A DNA stretch of 64,000 bases from AWTP1-13 sp963770295. Lineage in GTDB: Bacteria > Pseudomonadota > Alphaproteobacteria > Rhizobiales > Hyphomicrobiaceae. Shown here one piece after another: positions 13,914 through 25,200 of the stretch (position 1 is the stretch's first letter; each line of letters begins with the position of its first letter). The position numbers and the translations under genes were made by a program. The stretch covers positions 186,001-250,000 of the forward strand of contig CAVYPA010000008.1 of NCBI GenBank assembly GCA_963770295.1, given 5' to 3'. The notes below the pieces were generated by a model. The model was not told where the DNA came from. It searched no databases and worked only from the letters and a program-made list of their open reading frames with translations.

Positions 13914-15104
13914 TCAGGCCAGCTTACAGCCCGTTCCCGGGTCAGCCAGGTTTTCGGCGGCAATGCCGATCACCTTGTTCTGGCCGCCCTCGGCCCGGCG
14001 CAAATAGATGTTCTGGGTGATGTTTTGCGCCGGCGACATGGCGATGGGCCCGCGCGGGCTGTCGAGTTTGGCGGCCCGCAAGGCCTTGTAGAGGTTGGCC
14101 TCGTCCTCGATGTTGCCCTTGACGGCATCGAGCCCCAGCGCCAGCAGCTGGGCGGCATCGTAGCCCTGCACGGCATAGACGTCGGCGTCGCGCCCGGCCT
14201 TGTCCTTGAAGGCCTTGCGGAAGGCGGCATTCTTGGGATTGTCGAGCCCGTCGCCGTAGTGCAGTCCCGTCTCGACCCCCTCGGCGGCCGCGCCCTGGGC
14301 TTCGAGCGTCCCTTCGGTGAGAAAGCCCGAGCCGCACAGCGGCGCTTTCAGGCCGGCCGCGGCGTACTCCTTGACGAACTGCACGGCGCCGCCGCCGGCA
14401 AAGAAGGAGCCCACCACGTCGACGCCGAGGCCTGGGATTTGCGCCAACAGCGGTTGGAAATTGGTCTGGGGAAAGGGGAGCGACAAGGTCGGCAGCACCT
14501 CGCCGCCGCCCTTTTCGAAGCCTTCCTTGAAGCCCGCACCGCTTTCCGTGCCGGCGGCGTAGTCCCAGGTGACCCAGACGCTCTTTTTATGCCCCTTCTC
14601 GGCGGCGGCGAGGCCCATGCCGTAGGCGGGCTGCCAATTCGTAAAGGACGAGCGAAACACGTTCTTGGCGCACAACTGGCGCGTTACCGCCACGTTGCCG
14701 GCGTTGGGGACGATGGTCAGCGTGCCGCTGTCCTGCACTACCTTATGGATGCCCATTTGCACGCCCGAGTGCACGGTGCCGATCAGCACATCGACGCCAT
14801 CGCGTTTGACGAGACGTTCGGCATTCTGCGGCGCGTTCTCGGGTTTGGATTCATCGTCGAGCTTGATGATTTGGATCTCGCGGCCGGCGAGCTTGCCGCC
14901 CTTTTCGGCGATCAGGATTTCGATGGCGTAGGTGATGTTTTCGCCGAGTTTGGCGAAGGTCCCCGAGTAGGGCAGCATCAGGCCAACTTTGAGCGGTTTG
15001 GCCTGGGCAATCGCCCAGCGGGTGGGCAGCGTCGCCGCCACGGAGGCGGCGGCACCCCCGATCATGGCGCGACGCGAAATGAGGGTTCCAAAACGCTTTC
15101 CCAT
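13914..15104 (-). CDS. Periplasmic substrate-binding protein of the Liv transporter
   Basis: The 396-residue type-I periplasmic binding protein (Peripla_BP_6, LivK-like) supplies the adjacent LivHMGF importer. The N terminus SRRAMIGGAAAS followed by a hydrophobic run and AIAQA looks like a twin-arginine or Sec signal. Mature segments include LKVGLMLPYSGTFAKLGENI, VLIGTVHSGVQMGIHKV and AVQGYDAAQLLALGLDAV. The ATG at 15104 is preceded by a strong GGAGGAG. It is the first gene of the operon, so the operon promoter should lie in 15105-15700. The ligand is unknown. Confidence 0.94.
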   Translation of the reverse strand: MGKRFGTLISRRAMIGGAAASVAATLPTRWAIAQAKPLKVGLMLPYSGTFAKLGENITYAIEILIAEKGGKLAGREIQIIKLDDESKPENAPQNAERLVKRDGVDVLIGTVHSGVQMGIHKVVQDSGTLTIVPNAGNVAVTRQLCAKNVFRSSFTNWQPAYGMGLAAAEKGHKKSVWVTWDYAAGTESGAGFKEGFEKGGGEVLPTLSLPFPQTNFQPLLAQIPGLGVDVVGSFFAGGGAVQFVKEYAAAGLKAPLCGSGFLTEGTLEAQGAAAEGVETGLHYGDGLDNPKNAAFRKAFKDKAGRDADVYAVQGYDAAQLLALGLDAVKGNIEDEANLYKALRAAKLDSPRGPIAMSPAQNITQNIYLRRAEGGQNKVIGIAAENLADPGTGCKLA

Positions 15105-15709
15105 AGTCTCCTCCCTGCCCTTTGGGCCCCGAATTTGAGCGGTGATGTTGAGGTTATCGGCGGCTCTTGGCTCGCACACCGGGGCGGCAATTGCAACGCC
15201 GGCCCACCGGTGTCGACGTGTGTCGGGACGCCTCTTGGCCCCCCTTGGCCCCCCTTGGCCCCCCTTGGCCCCCCTGGCCGCTCATGCCCCCGTGACAACC
15301 TCGCGGCCTGACGTGCAAGGCTGGTGGGACCAGCGGGCCAAGCCGTCGACCGGCAAGGGAAGGCCCCCCGGCGAGGGACCTCAAGCGACCAAAAAGGGTG
15401 CAAGGCCACGCAGCTGGTCCCGGGCCGAAAGGCTGCCCACTTCGGCGGCCGGCGCCCATTTGCTGATTACGGACTTTAGGGTAATAGTTTCACTACTTTA
15501 GTCCAATAATAAGGCCAGACTTTCTCATCTCTTCGTACGCTCTAAGGGGGCATAAATTGCTGTCAGGGAGGCCGCCCTGCCAAAGCCTAGGCCTCCCGGC
15601 GATGCGGCCAGTGCCGGCTCCGGCCCACCGCGGCGCGGGGCTCGGTTCGGGTGCGCGGGGCCCGGTGGCTTCGTCGCCAACGCGGTTGTGGGGCGCTCAA
15701 TGGGGGTAG
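15105..15709. other. Divergent regulatory region between the liv operon and the response regulator
   Basis: No gene is supported. It holds a 10-bp tandem repeat at 15231-15279 and an AT-rich stretch around 15460-15560 that contrasts with its GC-rich surroundings and is the likely promoter area for one or both flanking genes. Confidence 0.5.
15231..15279. repeat. Tandem repeat, 10-bp unit CCCCTTGGCC x5
   Basis: Three perfect copies of CCCCTTGGCC are flanked by one copy with a single mismatch and one lacking a base, within the liv operon leader region. Confidence 0.9.
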
Positions 15710-16369
15710 TTGGTGAGAGAGAAGATACGCGTTGCCGTCATTGATCCCTATCCGCTCTTCCGGCAGGGGATCGTCCAGACCATCGTGCACGCCGGCGAGC
15801 TTGGGCTGGTGGCCGAGGGGGCAACGCTGCTCGACGCGCAGCGCGCCGCGCGCGAGCATCGCCCGGACGTGCTGGTCATTGACATCGGCGGCTTGCCCGA
15901 CGGCGGCGTGGACGGCGTACAGGAGTTCATCAAGGGCGCACCGGAGTGCAAGCTCGTCGTGCTGACCTCGCTCGACGACGTCGCGAGCGTCTCCAAAGCA
16001 CTCGCCGCCGGTATCCAAGGCTACATTCTCAAGGGTGTCACGGGGACCGAGCTTGTGGAGGCCATCAAGACCATCCACTACGGTCAGCCCTACATCACCC
16101 CGAAACTGGCGTCACGCCTGTTGACAGAGGCCAGGGGTGGGCCGCTGTCGGCCATTCGCGAGCCAAGCCCGAAGCTCGAATTGAGCTATCGCGAGCAACA
16201 AGTCCTGATCCGGATTTCCAGGGGGCTGACCAACAAGGAGATCGCCATTCAGCTCGGCTTGAATGAGCGCACCATCAAGCACTACCTGACCCAGCTCTTC
16301 AAAAAGATGCGCGTGCGCAACCGCTTGCAGGCGATCCAGACCGCCAAACGGTTGACGAGCTCTTGTTGA
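15710..16369 (+). CDS. NarL/FixJ-type LuxR-family response regulator
   Basis: A 219-residue two-domain regulator. The receiver domain (about residues 6-125) has the acidic pair region VAVIDPYP, a phospho-acceptor Asp in DVLVIDIGGLP (about residue 58), LTSLDD and the conserved Lys in YILKGVTG. The C-terminal LuxR helix-turn-helix (about 152-215) contains LSYREQQVLIRISRGLTNKEIAIQLGLNERTIKHYLTQL. The start is TTG at 15710 or GTG at 15713, with GGGGGTAG upstream. No cognate kinase is adjacent. It ends 70 bases from the HlyC-like gene and lies close to the RTX locus, so it is a candidate regulator of that locus, by inference only. Confidence 0.92.
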   Translation: MVREKIRVAVIDPYPLFRQGIVQTIVHAGELGLVAEGATLLDAQRAAREHRPDVLVIDIGGLPDGGVDGVQEFIKGAPECKLVVLTSLDDVASVSKALAAGIQGYILKGVTGTELVEAIKTIHYGQPYITPKLASRLLTEARGGPLSAIREPSPKLELSYREQQVLIRISRGLTNKEIAIQLGLNERTIKHYLTQLFKKMRVRNRLQAIQTAKRLTSSC

Positions 16370-16439
16370 GGGGCCTTCAGGGACCGATCCCCGAGCGCGC
16401 CCATCAGCCAGTGTGGCGGGCAAACCGGAAAAACCGGGC

Positions 16440-17000
16440 TCAGAGCGTCTTGACGACCACTTTGCCCTCGCCGGCGTTGGCGCGCATTTTCACTTCCTGG
16501 CCCTTGAATTCCTTTTCCTTGAGCTGCTCAAGGAATTTCGGGATGGCGCGCCGATCGCCGGCCACGGCCATCAGCCAGATGATGTTGCCCGAGGCCCATT
16601 GGTTGCTGCGCAGGCGCACGGGCTTGTCGAGATTTTCCGACAACCCCTTGTCGATTTGCGGCGAGACCCGGGCCCAAAGGGCGACGGCGACGGGAACGAG
16701 CACGCCGCTTTTTTCGTCCGGCTTCGGCTTTTCGCCCGGGCGCGGCGGCGCCGGCATGTGCGCCAGCCGGAACTGGCCCGCCATCACCGGCGGCAGGACC
16801 AGCCATTCCAGGTCGGCGATGCGCATGTTCTTGAAGTTCTGGTCGCGCATTAGCACGGCGATGATCTGGGAAAACGACTGACCGAACCGGGCCTGGCGGG
16901 CCTCCGCTGGGCGTCGGGCTCGGGCGGCGGCACCGCCGCGGGTGCCATCCCCGTTTCCTCCCTTGGCCGCTTTTGCTTTGTCGTCCCGCTGGTCGACCAT
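16440..17000 (-). CDS. HlyC-family toxin-activating lysine-acyltransferase homologue
   Basis: A 186-residue protein matching the RTX toxin-activating acyltransferase family (HlyC, PF02794) by eye: DLEWLVLPPVMAGQF aligns with the INVLPAIRANQY region of HlyC, followed by VPVAVALWARVS, RLRSNQWASGNIIWLM (HlyC W82-W89 region) and FKGQEVKMRA. HlyC-type enzymes transfer fatty acyl chains from acyl-ACP to lysines of RTX proteins. By my alignment the E. coli HlyC catalytic Ser20, His23 and Asp92 are replaced by Asp, Phe and Ala; other polar residues (Asn, Lys) lie nearby. The N-terminal 40 residues are charged and low in complexity. The ATG at 17000 follows GGGGTGG. It is divergent from the RTX peroxidase gene, which is its likely substrate. 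Confidence 0.82.
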   Translation of the reverse strand: MVDQRDDKAKAAKGGNGDGTRGGAAARARRPAEARQARFGQSFSQIIAVLMRDQNFKNMRIADLEWLVLPPVMAGQFRLAHMPAPPRPGEKPKPDEKSGVLVPVAVALWARVSPQIDKGLSENLDKPVRLRSNQWASGNIIWLMAVAGDRRAIPKFLEQLKEKEFKGQEVKMRANAGEGKVVVKTL

Positions 17001-17385
17001 GGTCCAACCACCCCACACTGCGTTTTTCCTTGGAATCGGGGGCCACCCTATCGCGGGCGTCCCTTGAGGGTCAATCGGACGTTGGCCCATTAAACATGAC
17101 GCCAGCTTCGCCTCGGACCGTTCCATGCCAGAAGCCGGCTGCATGTCAAAGGCCAAGCGCCTTGATTTTGCCGGCCATCCGCGCCCTACCCGCCACCCTG
17201 CCCTGGGCCCACTTTGGCCATTGGACCTTCGGGACAAATCTCCTGCGCACGCGGATGCACGTAGGTCCGCTGGCGCCGTCCTTCAGTCTTCTACATTCGG
17301 GCGAGATCGGCGCGGTGCCGGTAATCAGGATTTTCAGCCACTTGCACGCGAGTCGCTGTGCAGGGGCGGGTGCAGGGAGCAAGTC
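17001..17385. other. Divergent promoter region between acyltransferase and RTX peroxidase
   Basis: This 385-bp region separates the two divergent starts. The peroxidase ATG at 17386 is preceded by AGGGAGCAAGTC, a good ribosome binding site. I see no recognisable operator and no additional gene. Confidence 0.45.
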
Positions 17386-19248
17386 ATGGCCGTCACGTAT
17401 ATTCTGTCAGATCTCGAATTCATTTTGCAGCAGATCCTGATCGCCGAGCAGCACGCTGCGGGCACCGACCTTACCACCCTGATCCCGAACTCGTTCGCAC
17501 CGTTCGGGCTGCGCACCGTCGATGGATCGCTCAACAACCTCTTCCCGGGACAGGACGAATTCGGGGCTGCCGACAACACGTTCCCGCGGCTGACGGACCC
17601 CTTCTTCCGCGATGCGCTGGTGGGCTCTTACGCTGACACGACGAACACGGTCGTCATCGATCCGCAGCCACGAATCATCTCGAACCTGATCGTCGACCAG
17701 ACCAGCAATAATCCGGCGGCTGTGACGGTCGCGGGCGCTATCGGTGCGGATCTCATTTGGGGGACCGCTGACGACGTGTTGAACGACGGCGTCACAATTA
17801 CCGAAGTGCGTGCCGGTGCGGACGGCATATTGGGTGATGACATCACTACGACTGAAACTAATGAGGGCGCCGACGATATCGCGGAATTCTCATTCGATAA
17901 CGTGACGCCCGACGAGGGCCTCTCTGCGCCCTTCAACCTGTGGTTCGTGTTTTTCGGGCAATTCTTCGACCACGGCCTCGACCTGCTGCAGAAGGGCGGC
18001 AGCGGAACGGTCTTCATTCCGCTGCAGCCGGACGATCCCCTCTACGTCGAGGGAGGTACAACCAACTTCATGCTGCTGACGCGGGCGACCAACGACCCCG
18101 GGCCCAACGGCATACTGGGTGACGCCGACGACATCCACGAGCATACCAACACCACCTCGCCGTTTGTCGACCAGAACCAGACCTATACCTCGACCCCCTC
18201 GCACCAGGTGTTCCTGCGCGCCTACGAGATGCGCGATGGCGAGCCGGTGGCGACGGGCAAGTTGATCACCAACCGGGACGTGGGTGCTGACGAAATATTC
18301 GGCACGACTGATGACGTCGAGCTCGGCGGCATGGCGACCTGGGGCGCGGTCAAGGCCCAGGCGCGGGACCTCTTGGGCATCGAACTGAGCGACTATGACG
18401 CCCTCAACGTGCCGCTGTTGGCCGTGGACCCGTACGGCAACTTCATCCGCGGACCGAACGGCTTTCCGCAAATTGTGACGGTGGGTCTCGACGGGATTCC
18501 CGGTACGGCCGACGACGGTCTCCTAGAAGGCAATCCGGCGGCCCCGGTCACCACCGGGATCGATCCCACCAACCCAAACTTCGCGGTTCGCACCGGCCAC
18601 CTGTTTCTGGCCGACATTGCGCATTCTGCCAATCCGTTCTCCTCCTTCGGCATCCCCCTCACGGCCGACGCCGATGATTTGATCGGCGATGACCAGAACC
18701 CCTTGACCTATGACAACGAGCTGCTCGATGCGCACTTCATGGCCGGCGACGGCCGCGTCAACGAGAATATCGGCTTGACCGCGGTCCACCACGTCTTCCA
18801 CTCCGAGCACAACCGCCTCGTCGATCACACCAAAGCGGTCATCCTCGCGACGGCGGCGAGCGGCGACCTCTCGTTCCTGAACCAGTGGCTTGTAACGCCT
18901 GTCATCGTGGTTCCCACCGACTTGGAAACCCTCGAATGGAACGGTGAGCGCCTATTCCAGGCGGCCAAGTTCGGCACCGAGATGCAGTATCAGCATCTCG
19001 TGTTCGAGGAGTTTGCGCGCAAAGTCCAGCCTATGGTGGATGCGTTCCTCGCCCCCGAGGGCTTCGACACCACCATCAACCCGGCGATCGTGGCCGAGTT
19101 CGCGCATGTCGTCTATCGCTTCGGCCACTCGATGCTGCTGGAGACGGTCGATCGTCTAGATCCCAACTTCGAGTTCGAGCGAGATCGGCCTGATCGAGGC
19201 CTTCCTCAATCCCCTGGCGTTCAACGAGAACGGCACCCTCACACCTGA
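17386..19248 (+). CDS. RTX peroxidase, reading segment 1: first haem peroxidase module
   Basis: The first open segment starts at ATG 17386. It begins ILSDLEFILQQILIAEQ, a leader repeated at the start of module 2 (near 21885). The distal His lies at codon 17971 (about residue 196) in FGQFFDHGLD, then TYTSTPSHQVFLRAYEM, VFHSEHNRLVDHTK, ERLFQAAKFGTEMQYQH and the proximal His at codon 19126 (about residue 581) in YRFGHSML. After DPNFEFE the true protein continues one base later (SEIGLIEAFLNP from 19178), and the last 23 codons of this segment are spurious. The middle piece 19178-19508 carries TRQVGNEIDEF and RGRDTGIPSLN. Confidence 0.82.
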   Translation: MAVTYILSDLEFILQQILIAEQHAAGTDLTTLIPNSFAPFGLRTVDGSLNNLFPGQDEFGAADNTFPRLTDPFFRDALVGSYADTTNTVVIDPQPRIISNLIVDQTSNNPAAVTVAGAIGADLIWGTADDVLNDGVTITEVRAGADGILGDDITTTETNEGADDIAEFSFDNVTPDEGLSAPFNLWFVFFGQFFDHGLDLLQKGGSGTVFIPLQPDDPLYVEGGTTNFMLLTRATNDPGPNGILGDADDIHEHTNTTSPFVDQNQTYTSTPSHQVFLRAYEMRDGEPVATGKLITNRDVGADEIFGTTDDVELGGMATWGAVKAQARDLLGIELSDYDALNVPLLAVDPYGNFIRGPNGFPQIVTVGLDGIPGTADDGLLEGNPAAPVTTGIDPTNPNFAVRTGHLFLADIAHSANPFSSFGIPLTADADDLIGDDQNPLTYDNELLDAHFMAGDGRVNENIGLTAVHHVFHSEHNRLVDHTKAVILATAASGDLSFLNQWLVTPVIVVPTDLETLEWNGERLFQAAKFGTEMQYQHLVFEEFARKVQPMVDAFLAPEGFDTTINPAIVAEFAHVVYRFGHSMLLETVDRLDPNFEFERDRPDRGLPQSPGVQRERHPHT

Positions 19249-22200
19249 GGATGCGGCCGGCGCCATTGTGCGCGGCACCACCCGCCAAGTCGGCAACGAG
19301 ATCGACGAGTTCAAGACCGAGGCGCTACGCAACAATCTGTTGGGCATGCCGCTGGACCTCGCCGCCATCAATTTGGCCCGCGGTCGCGACACCGGTATTC
19401 CGTCGCTGAATGCGGCGCGCCGCGAATTCTACGACATGACGACCGACAGCCAGCTCAAGCCATACACGAGCTGGGCGGACTTTGCGCTGCATTTGAAACA
19501 TCCCGAAGTCTCTCGTCAACTTCATCGCTGCCTATGGCACGCATAGCTCAATCACCAGCGCTCTGACTTTGGCTGACAAGCGCCTTGCCGCAAACCTGCT
19601 CGTGTTCGGGGATATTGACCCGGACGGCATCCCTGATAATGGCGACGAAACGCTCGCGCCGACCGACCGGCTCGAGTTCCTCAACAGCGTCGGCGACTAT
19701 GCCAGTCTCCCAAGCGGAGAGACCGTTACCGGCCTCGACGACGTGGACCTCTGGATCGGCGGACTTGCCGAGAAGCAGATGCCGTTCGGCGGCTTGCTCG
19801 GTTCGACCTTCAACTTCGTGTTCGAGACGCAGCTCGAAAACCTGCAGAACGGCGACCGCTTCTATTACCTCGCCCGCACCGCCGGCTTGAATTTCCTCAC
19901 GGAGCTCGAGAACAACTCGTTCGCCAAGCTGATCATGGCGAACACCAATACGACGCATCTGCCCGCCGACGTGTTCTCGACCCCCGCGTTCATCCTCGAG
20001 GTCGACCAGTCGCAGCAGTTCAACGCCAACGTGTTCAATGATCCCGGAGCGGATGGTATTCTTGGTGACGACCCGTCGACGGTCGGCGTGGACGAGAGCG
20101 CCGACGACGTCGCCACGCCCAACGAGGATCCACTGGGCGGCGGCGCAATAACGCCGCTTGTCATTCGCGACAACCCCGCAACTCCCGGGTCTGATACGAA
20201 CTACTTGCAGTATACCGGCCCAGACCACGTCGTGCTTGGGGGCACGGCGGGCAACGACATCATCGTCTCGAGCATTGGCGACGACACGCTGTGGGGCGAC
20301 GATGGCAACGATCGCCTCGAGGGCGGCGACGGCGTCGACAATATCGAAGGCGGCGACGGCGACGACATCATCACCGATTTGGGCGGTGACGACGTCCTCA
20401 AGGGCAACGAGGGCAACGACGTCATCCACGGTGGCAACGGGTTCAACCTCCTCCTTGGCGGAGCGGGCAGCGACTTCATCATCACTGGCGAAGACGTATC
20501 AGAGACGTTCGGCGGCACGGGCAACGATTTCGTCTACGGTGCCCAGATGAACCTGCCGACGTTCGGCAATGAAGGCGACGACTGGATCGAGATTGGCACC
20601 TCGGATGGTGCCGGCGGTGACAATTTCGACCCACAAGAGGACAGCGACATCATCGGTCACGATGTCTTCATTACGGGCGGCGGATTCGACGAGGTCGACG
20701 GAGAGGGCGGCGACGACATTATGGTCGGCTCCGATGGCGAGGACCACTTCGGCGGCGGCGGCGGTTTCGACTGGGCCAGTTACAAATCCGAGACGTTAGG
20801 CGGCGTGACTGTGGACTTGAACGTCAATGACCGGATCGAGCCGCCGGTAACTCCATCCGCATCGGGTATTCTCGATCGGTTTGCGGATGTGGAAGGCCTC
20901 TCCGGATCGAAATTCAGCGATGTCCTGCGCGGCGACGATGCCGACGCGGCCGAGATCAATATTGCCGGCCCGTTGAACGGCGTGCTTACGAACATCAACC
21001 TCATCAGCGGTCTGCAAGGGCTGCTGGGAGCGGGTGTGACCTCGTTTGGTAGCGGCAACATCATCCTTGGCGGCGACGGCAGCGACATCATCGAGGGTCG
21101 CGGTGGCGATGATCTCATCGACGGCGATCGCATGCTCAACGTGCGCGTCAGTGTGCGCCACCCGATCACCGGCGAGGAGATCCGAAGCGTCGACAGCATA
21201 GCCGAGCTTATACCGGACATGCTGGCGGGCACCATCAACCCAGGCCAGCTCCAGATCGTGCGCGAGATTCTCCCTGGAAGCGGCGGTTTCAACTTCGATA
21301 CGGCGGTGTTCTCGGGCGCTCAGGCCGACTACGCCATCTTCGTCAACGATGATGGCAGCGTCACCGTGAGTGACATCGTCGTCGGCCGCGACGGCAGCGA
21401 CCGCCTCTTGAATATCGAGCGGCTGCAGTTCACTGATGGAACGCGCGTACTGGTTCCTGGGCTCAACAGTGAACCCGTGGGGCAGCCGACCATCAGTGAC
21501 GACACGCCGGCGGTCAATCAATTGCTGAACGTTACGGCAGCGGGTGTCACCGATGCCGACAATGGAGGAACGGGAGCGATCAGTAACGCCTTCTACGTCT
21601 GGCAGGTCGAACGTGATCCGGTGGGCGCGCCAGGCGTGTTCGAGGACATCGTCGATGAAACCAGCGGCAATCCCACGACGGCCTCCGGCGCGACCTTCCG
21701 GGTAACTCCGGACCTCGACGGCCTGGTGCTGCGGGTCAAAGTCATCTACCAGGATGCCAATGGTGTGCTGGAAACCGCGTTCTCCGCTGAAACCGATCCC
21801 GTCGATGGTCTCGTCGCACCGCCGGTGGTCGCGCCTTCAGGAGAGACGATCGTCGACAGCCCTGGCAACGGCCTACACCTCATCAAGAGCGACCTCGAAT
21901 TCATTCTGAAGCAGATCCTGATCGCGGAAGGCAATCTGGATGGCGACGTCCTCGACGCTATCGCCAACCCACGGCTGCCCTTCGGGCTGCGCACAGTCGA
22001 TGGATCGTTCAACAACCTCCTGCTCAATCAGACCGAGTTCGGCGCCGCGGACAACGACTTTCCGCTACTGCTGGAGCAGATTTTCCGCAACGACCTCGAT
22101 GGCGACCAGTTCGATGCGAATGGCCCTGCACCTGGCGGCGTCGTCACCAATACCAACTACGCCAGCACTGTCGACGTCGTCGATGCAGACCCGCGCATCA

Positions 22201-25200
22201 TCTCAAACCTGATCGTTGACCAAACCGACAGCAATCCCGCGGCTGTCGCGGCTGCCGCCGGAAACGACGGCGCGCAAACCGTCGTCAGTCCGGGGCTTGA
22301 TGGCGTATTCGGTACCGCCGACGACAGGGATGTCTTCTTCATTCCGAACGTCACACCGGACGAGGGGCTGTCGGCGCCCTTCAACGCCTGGTTCACGTTC
22401 TTCGGCCAGTTCTTCGACCACGGCCTCGATCTCGTCGACAAGGGCGGCAACGGCACGATCTATATTCCCCTGCAAGCGGACGATCCGCTGTTCAACCCGG
22501 CCAGCCCGCAAACCAACTTTATGGTCCTCACCCGAGCCACCAATACCGCCGTCCATGCCGGGGCCGACGGTGATTTCGGTACGACCGACGACGTCCACTT
22601 CCACAACAACCAGACGACGCCGTTCGTCGACCAAAATCAGACCTACACTTCGCATGCCTCGCACCAGGTGTTCCTGCGCGAGTATGAGTTCGGCTCCGAC
22701 GGCAAGACCGCCGCGACCGGCCGGTTGATTGACGGCGCCAACGGCGGCATCGCCAACTGGGGCGAGGTCAAGGCCCAGGCTGCGCAGTACTTAGGCATCC
22801 AGTTGACGGACCTGGACATTTTCGACGTCCCGCTGCTGGCGACAGATGCGTACGGGAATTTCATTCCCGGCATCAACGGATTTGCCCAAGTTGTGACCGA
22901 TCGCGGCCTCGTCGAGGGCGTTGCTGGCGGTCTCGACTTGCATACGATCATGGTGGACGGCCAGCCGGCAACTGTTGGCCGGTCGGGCCATGCGTTCCTG
23001 AACGACATCGCGCATAACGCCGTGCCGGGAACCGTTTTCGATACGGATGGCAATCCGGCCACCCCGGGCACGAGCGTCGTGCAAGCCGACGCGGGCGACA
23101 TCGCAGGCAACAGCATTGCGACCGACTTCGCCGGTCGCAAAGTCGCCTATGACGACGAGCTGCTCAACGCCCATTTCGTCACCGGCGACGGCCGTGGCAA
23201 CGAGAACATTGGGCTTACGACCGTTCACTTCGTCTTCCACGCCGAACACAACCGCCTCGTCGATCACATCAAGCAGGTCGTTATGGCTTCCAACGACCCT
23301 GCCTTCATCGCCCAGTGGCATCTCCCGGATGGGTCCTGGGACGGCGAGCGCCTGTTCCAGGCAGCGCGGTTTGGCACCGAGATGCAGTACCAGCACCTCG
23401 TGTTCGAGGAATTCGCGCGTAAGGTCCAACCGCAGGTCGACGTGTTCCTGGCCGAGGGCCAAGGCTACGACACAACGATCAATCCGGCGATCGTCGCCGA
23501 GTTCGCGCACGTCGTCTATCGCTTCGGCCACTCGATGCTGACCGAAACGGTCGACCGTTTCGATCCAAACTTTGGCCTCGTCAATGGCGATGAGCAGATC
23601 GGCCTGATCGCCGCCTTCCTCAATCCGCTCGAATTCACCGCTAGCGGTTTGACGGCCACTGGTTTCGACGATGCGGTGGCCGCCGGCGCCATCATTCGCG
23701 GCGTGACACGTCAGGTCGGCAACGAGATCGACGAGTTCGTGACGGAAGCGCTCCGCAACAACCTGTTGGGACTGCCGCTCGATCTCCCAACGATCAATCT
23801 GGTGCGTGGCCGCGATACCGGTGTGCCGTCACTCAATGAGGCGCGCGCCCAGTTCTACCAATGGACCGGCGACAGCCAGCTCAAGCCCTACACGAGCTGG
23901 GCCGATTTTGCGCAGCATATCAAGCACGAGGAATCACTCATCAACTTCGTTGCCGCCTACGGTACGCATATCTCGATCACAAGCGCGACGACGACCGCGG
24001 GCAAGCGCGCGGCGGCCTACGCCTTGGTTTACGGGGAAGGCGGACTCGATGGAGATCCGGACACACCCGAAGATAGCCCGACTGTGCTGGTACCGCCCGA
24101 TCGTCTTGCGTTCCTGAACGGCCCTGCCGTGACGACCGGTGTGAACGCGATCGACCTGTGGATCGGCGGCCTCGCCGAGAAGCAAATGCCGTTCGGTGGT
24201 CTCCTGGGCTCAACCTTCAACTACGTGTTCGAGAACCAGATGGAGAAGCTGCAGAACGGCGATCGCTTCTACTACCTGGAGCGCACCGCCGGTCTCAACT
24301 TCCTGACCGAGCTCGAGAACAACTCGTTTGCCAAGCTGATCATGGCGAACACCAACGCCACGCACCTTCCGGGCGACGTGTTCTCGACGCCCGCCTTCAT
24401 CCTCGAAGTCAACGACGCCGTACAATACACGGGTCTTGGTGATGGGCGTGACGACCCGACCGACGAGGACGGCGCCGCGCTGGTAATCCGCAACAACCCC
24501 GGGACAGAAGCGCCGGATCCGAACTACCTCCAATACATCGGCGAGGACCACGTCGTCCTCGGCGGCACCAACGCAAGTGACACCATCATCTCCAGCATCG
24601 GCGACGACACGCTCTATGGCGATGACGGCGACGACAGGCTCGAGGGCGGCGACGGTGTCGATATCATCTTCGGCGGGACCGGCGATGACATCATCACGGA
24701 TCAAGGTGGCGACGACAACCTGCAAGGCCAGGACGGCAACGATGCCATCCATGGCGGCAACGGCATCAACCTGATCCTCGGCGGCTTCGGCAACGACTTC
24801 ATCGTCACCGGTGAGGACGAGTCGGAGGCTTTCGGTGGCCCAGGCAATGACTTCATCTTCGGTGTTCGACCAGTCGAAATGATCTTTGGCAACGAAGGCG
24901 ACGACTGGATCGAGCATGGAATGGCGGATGGCAGCGCTGGCGAGAATTTCGACGTGCGCGGGTTGACTCGATCGTCGGCAACGACGTCTTCATGGGCGAC
25001 ACCGTCTCCGACCGGATGGGTGGTGAAGGCGGCGACGACATTATGGTCGGCAACGGTGGAACGGGCGACCGCTACCTCGGTGCCTCCGGCTTCGACTGGG
25101 CGGTCTTCCAGCACGATAACTTGGCTGCAAACGTCGACATGAACTTGCGCGCCTTCGACGAGACGCCGGTTCCGCTATCGGTCGCATCAACGCTGGCCCG

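Noticed and set aside
20230..20780. CRISPR-like regular repeat
   Set aside because: The period is 9 codons of GGxGxDxxx with coding variation; these are RTX repeats, not a CRISPR array.
19548..21521. Long minus-strand frames across the RTX peroxidase
   Set aside because: Their low-complexity Val/Asp-rich translations are the complement of RTX nonapeptide codons.
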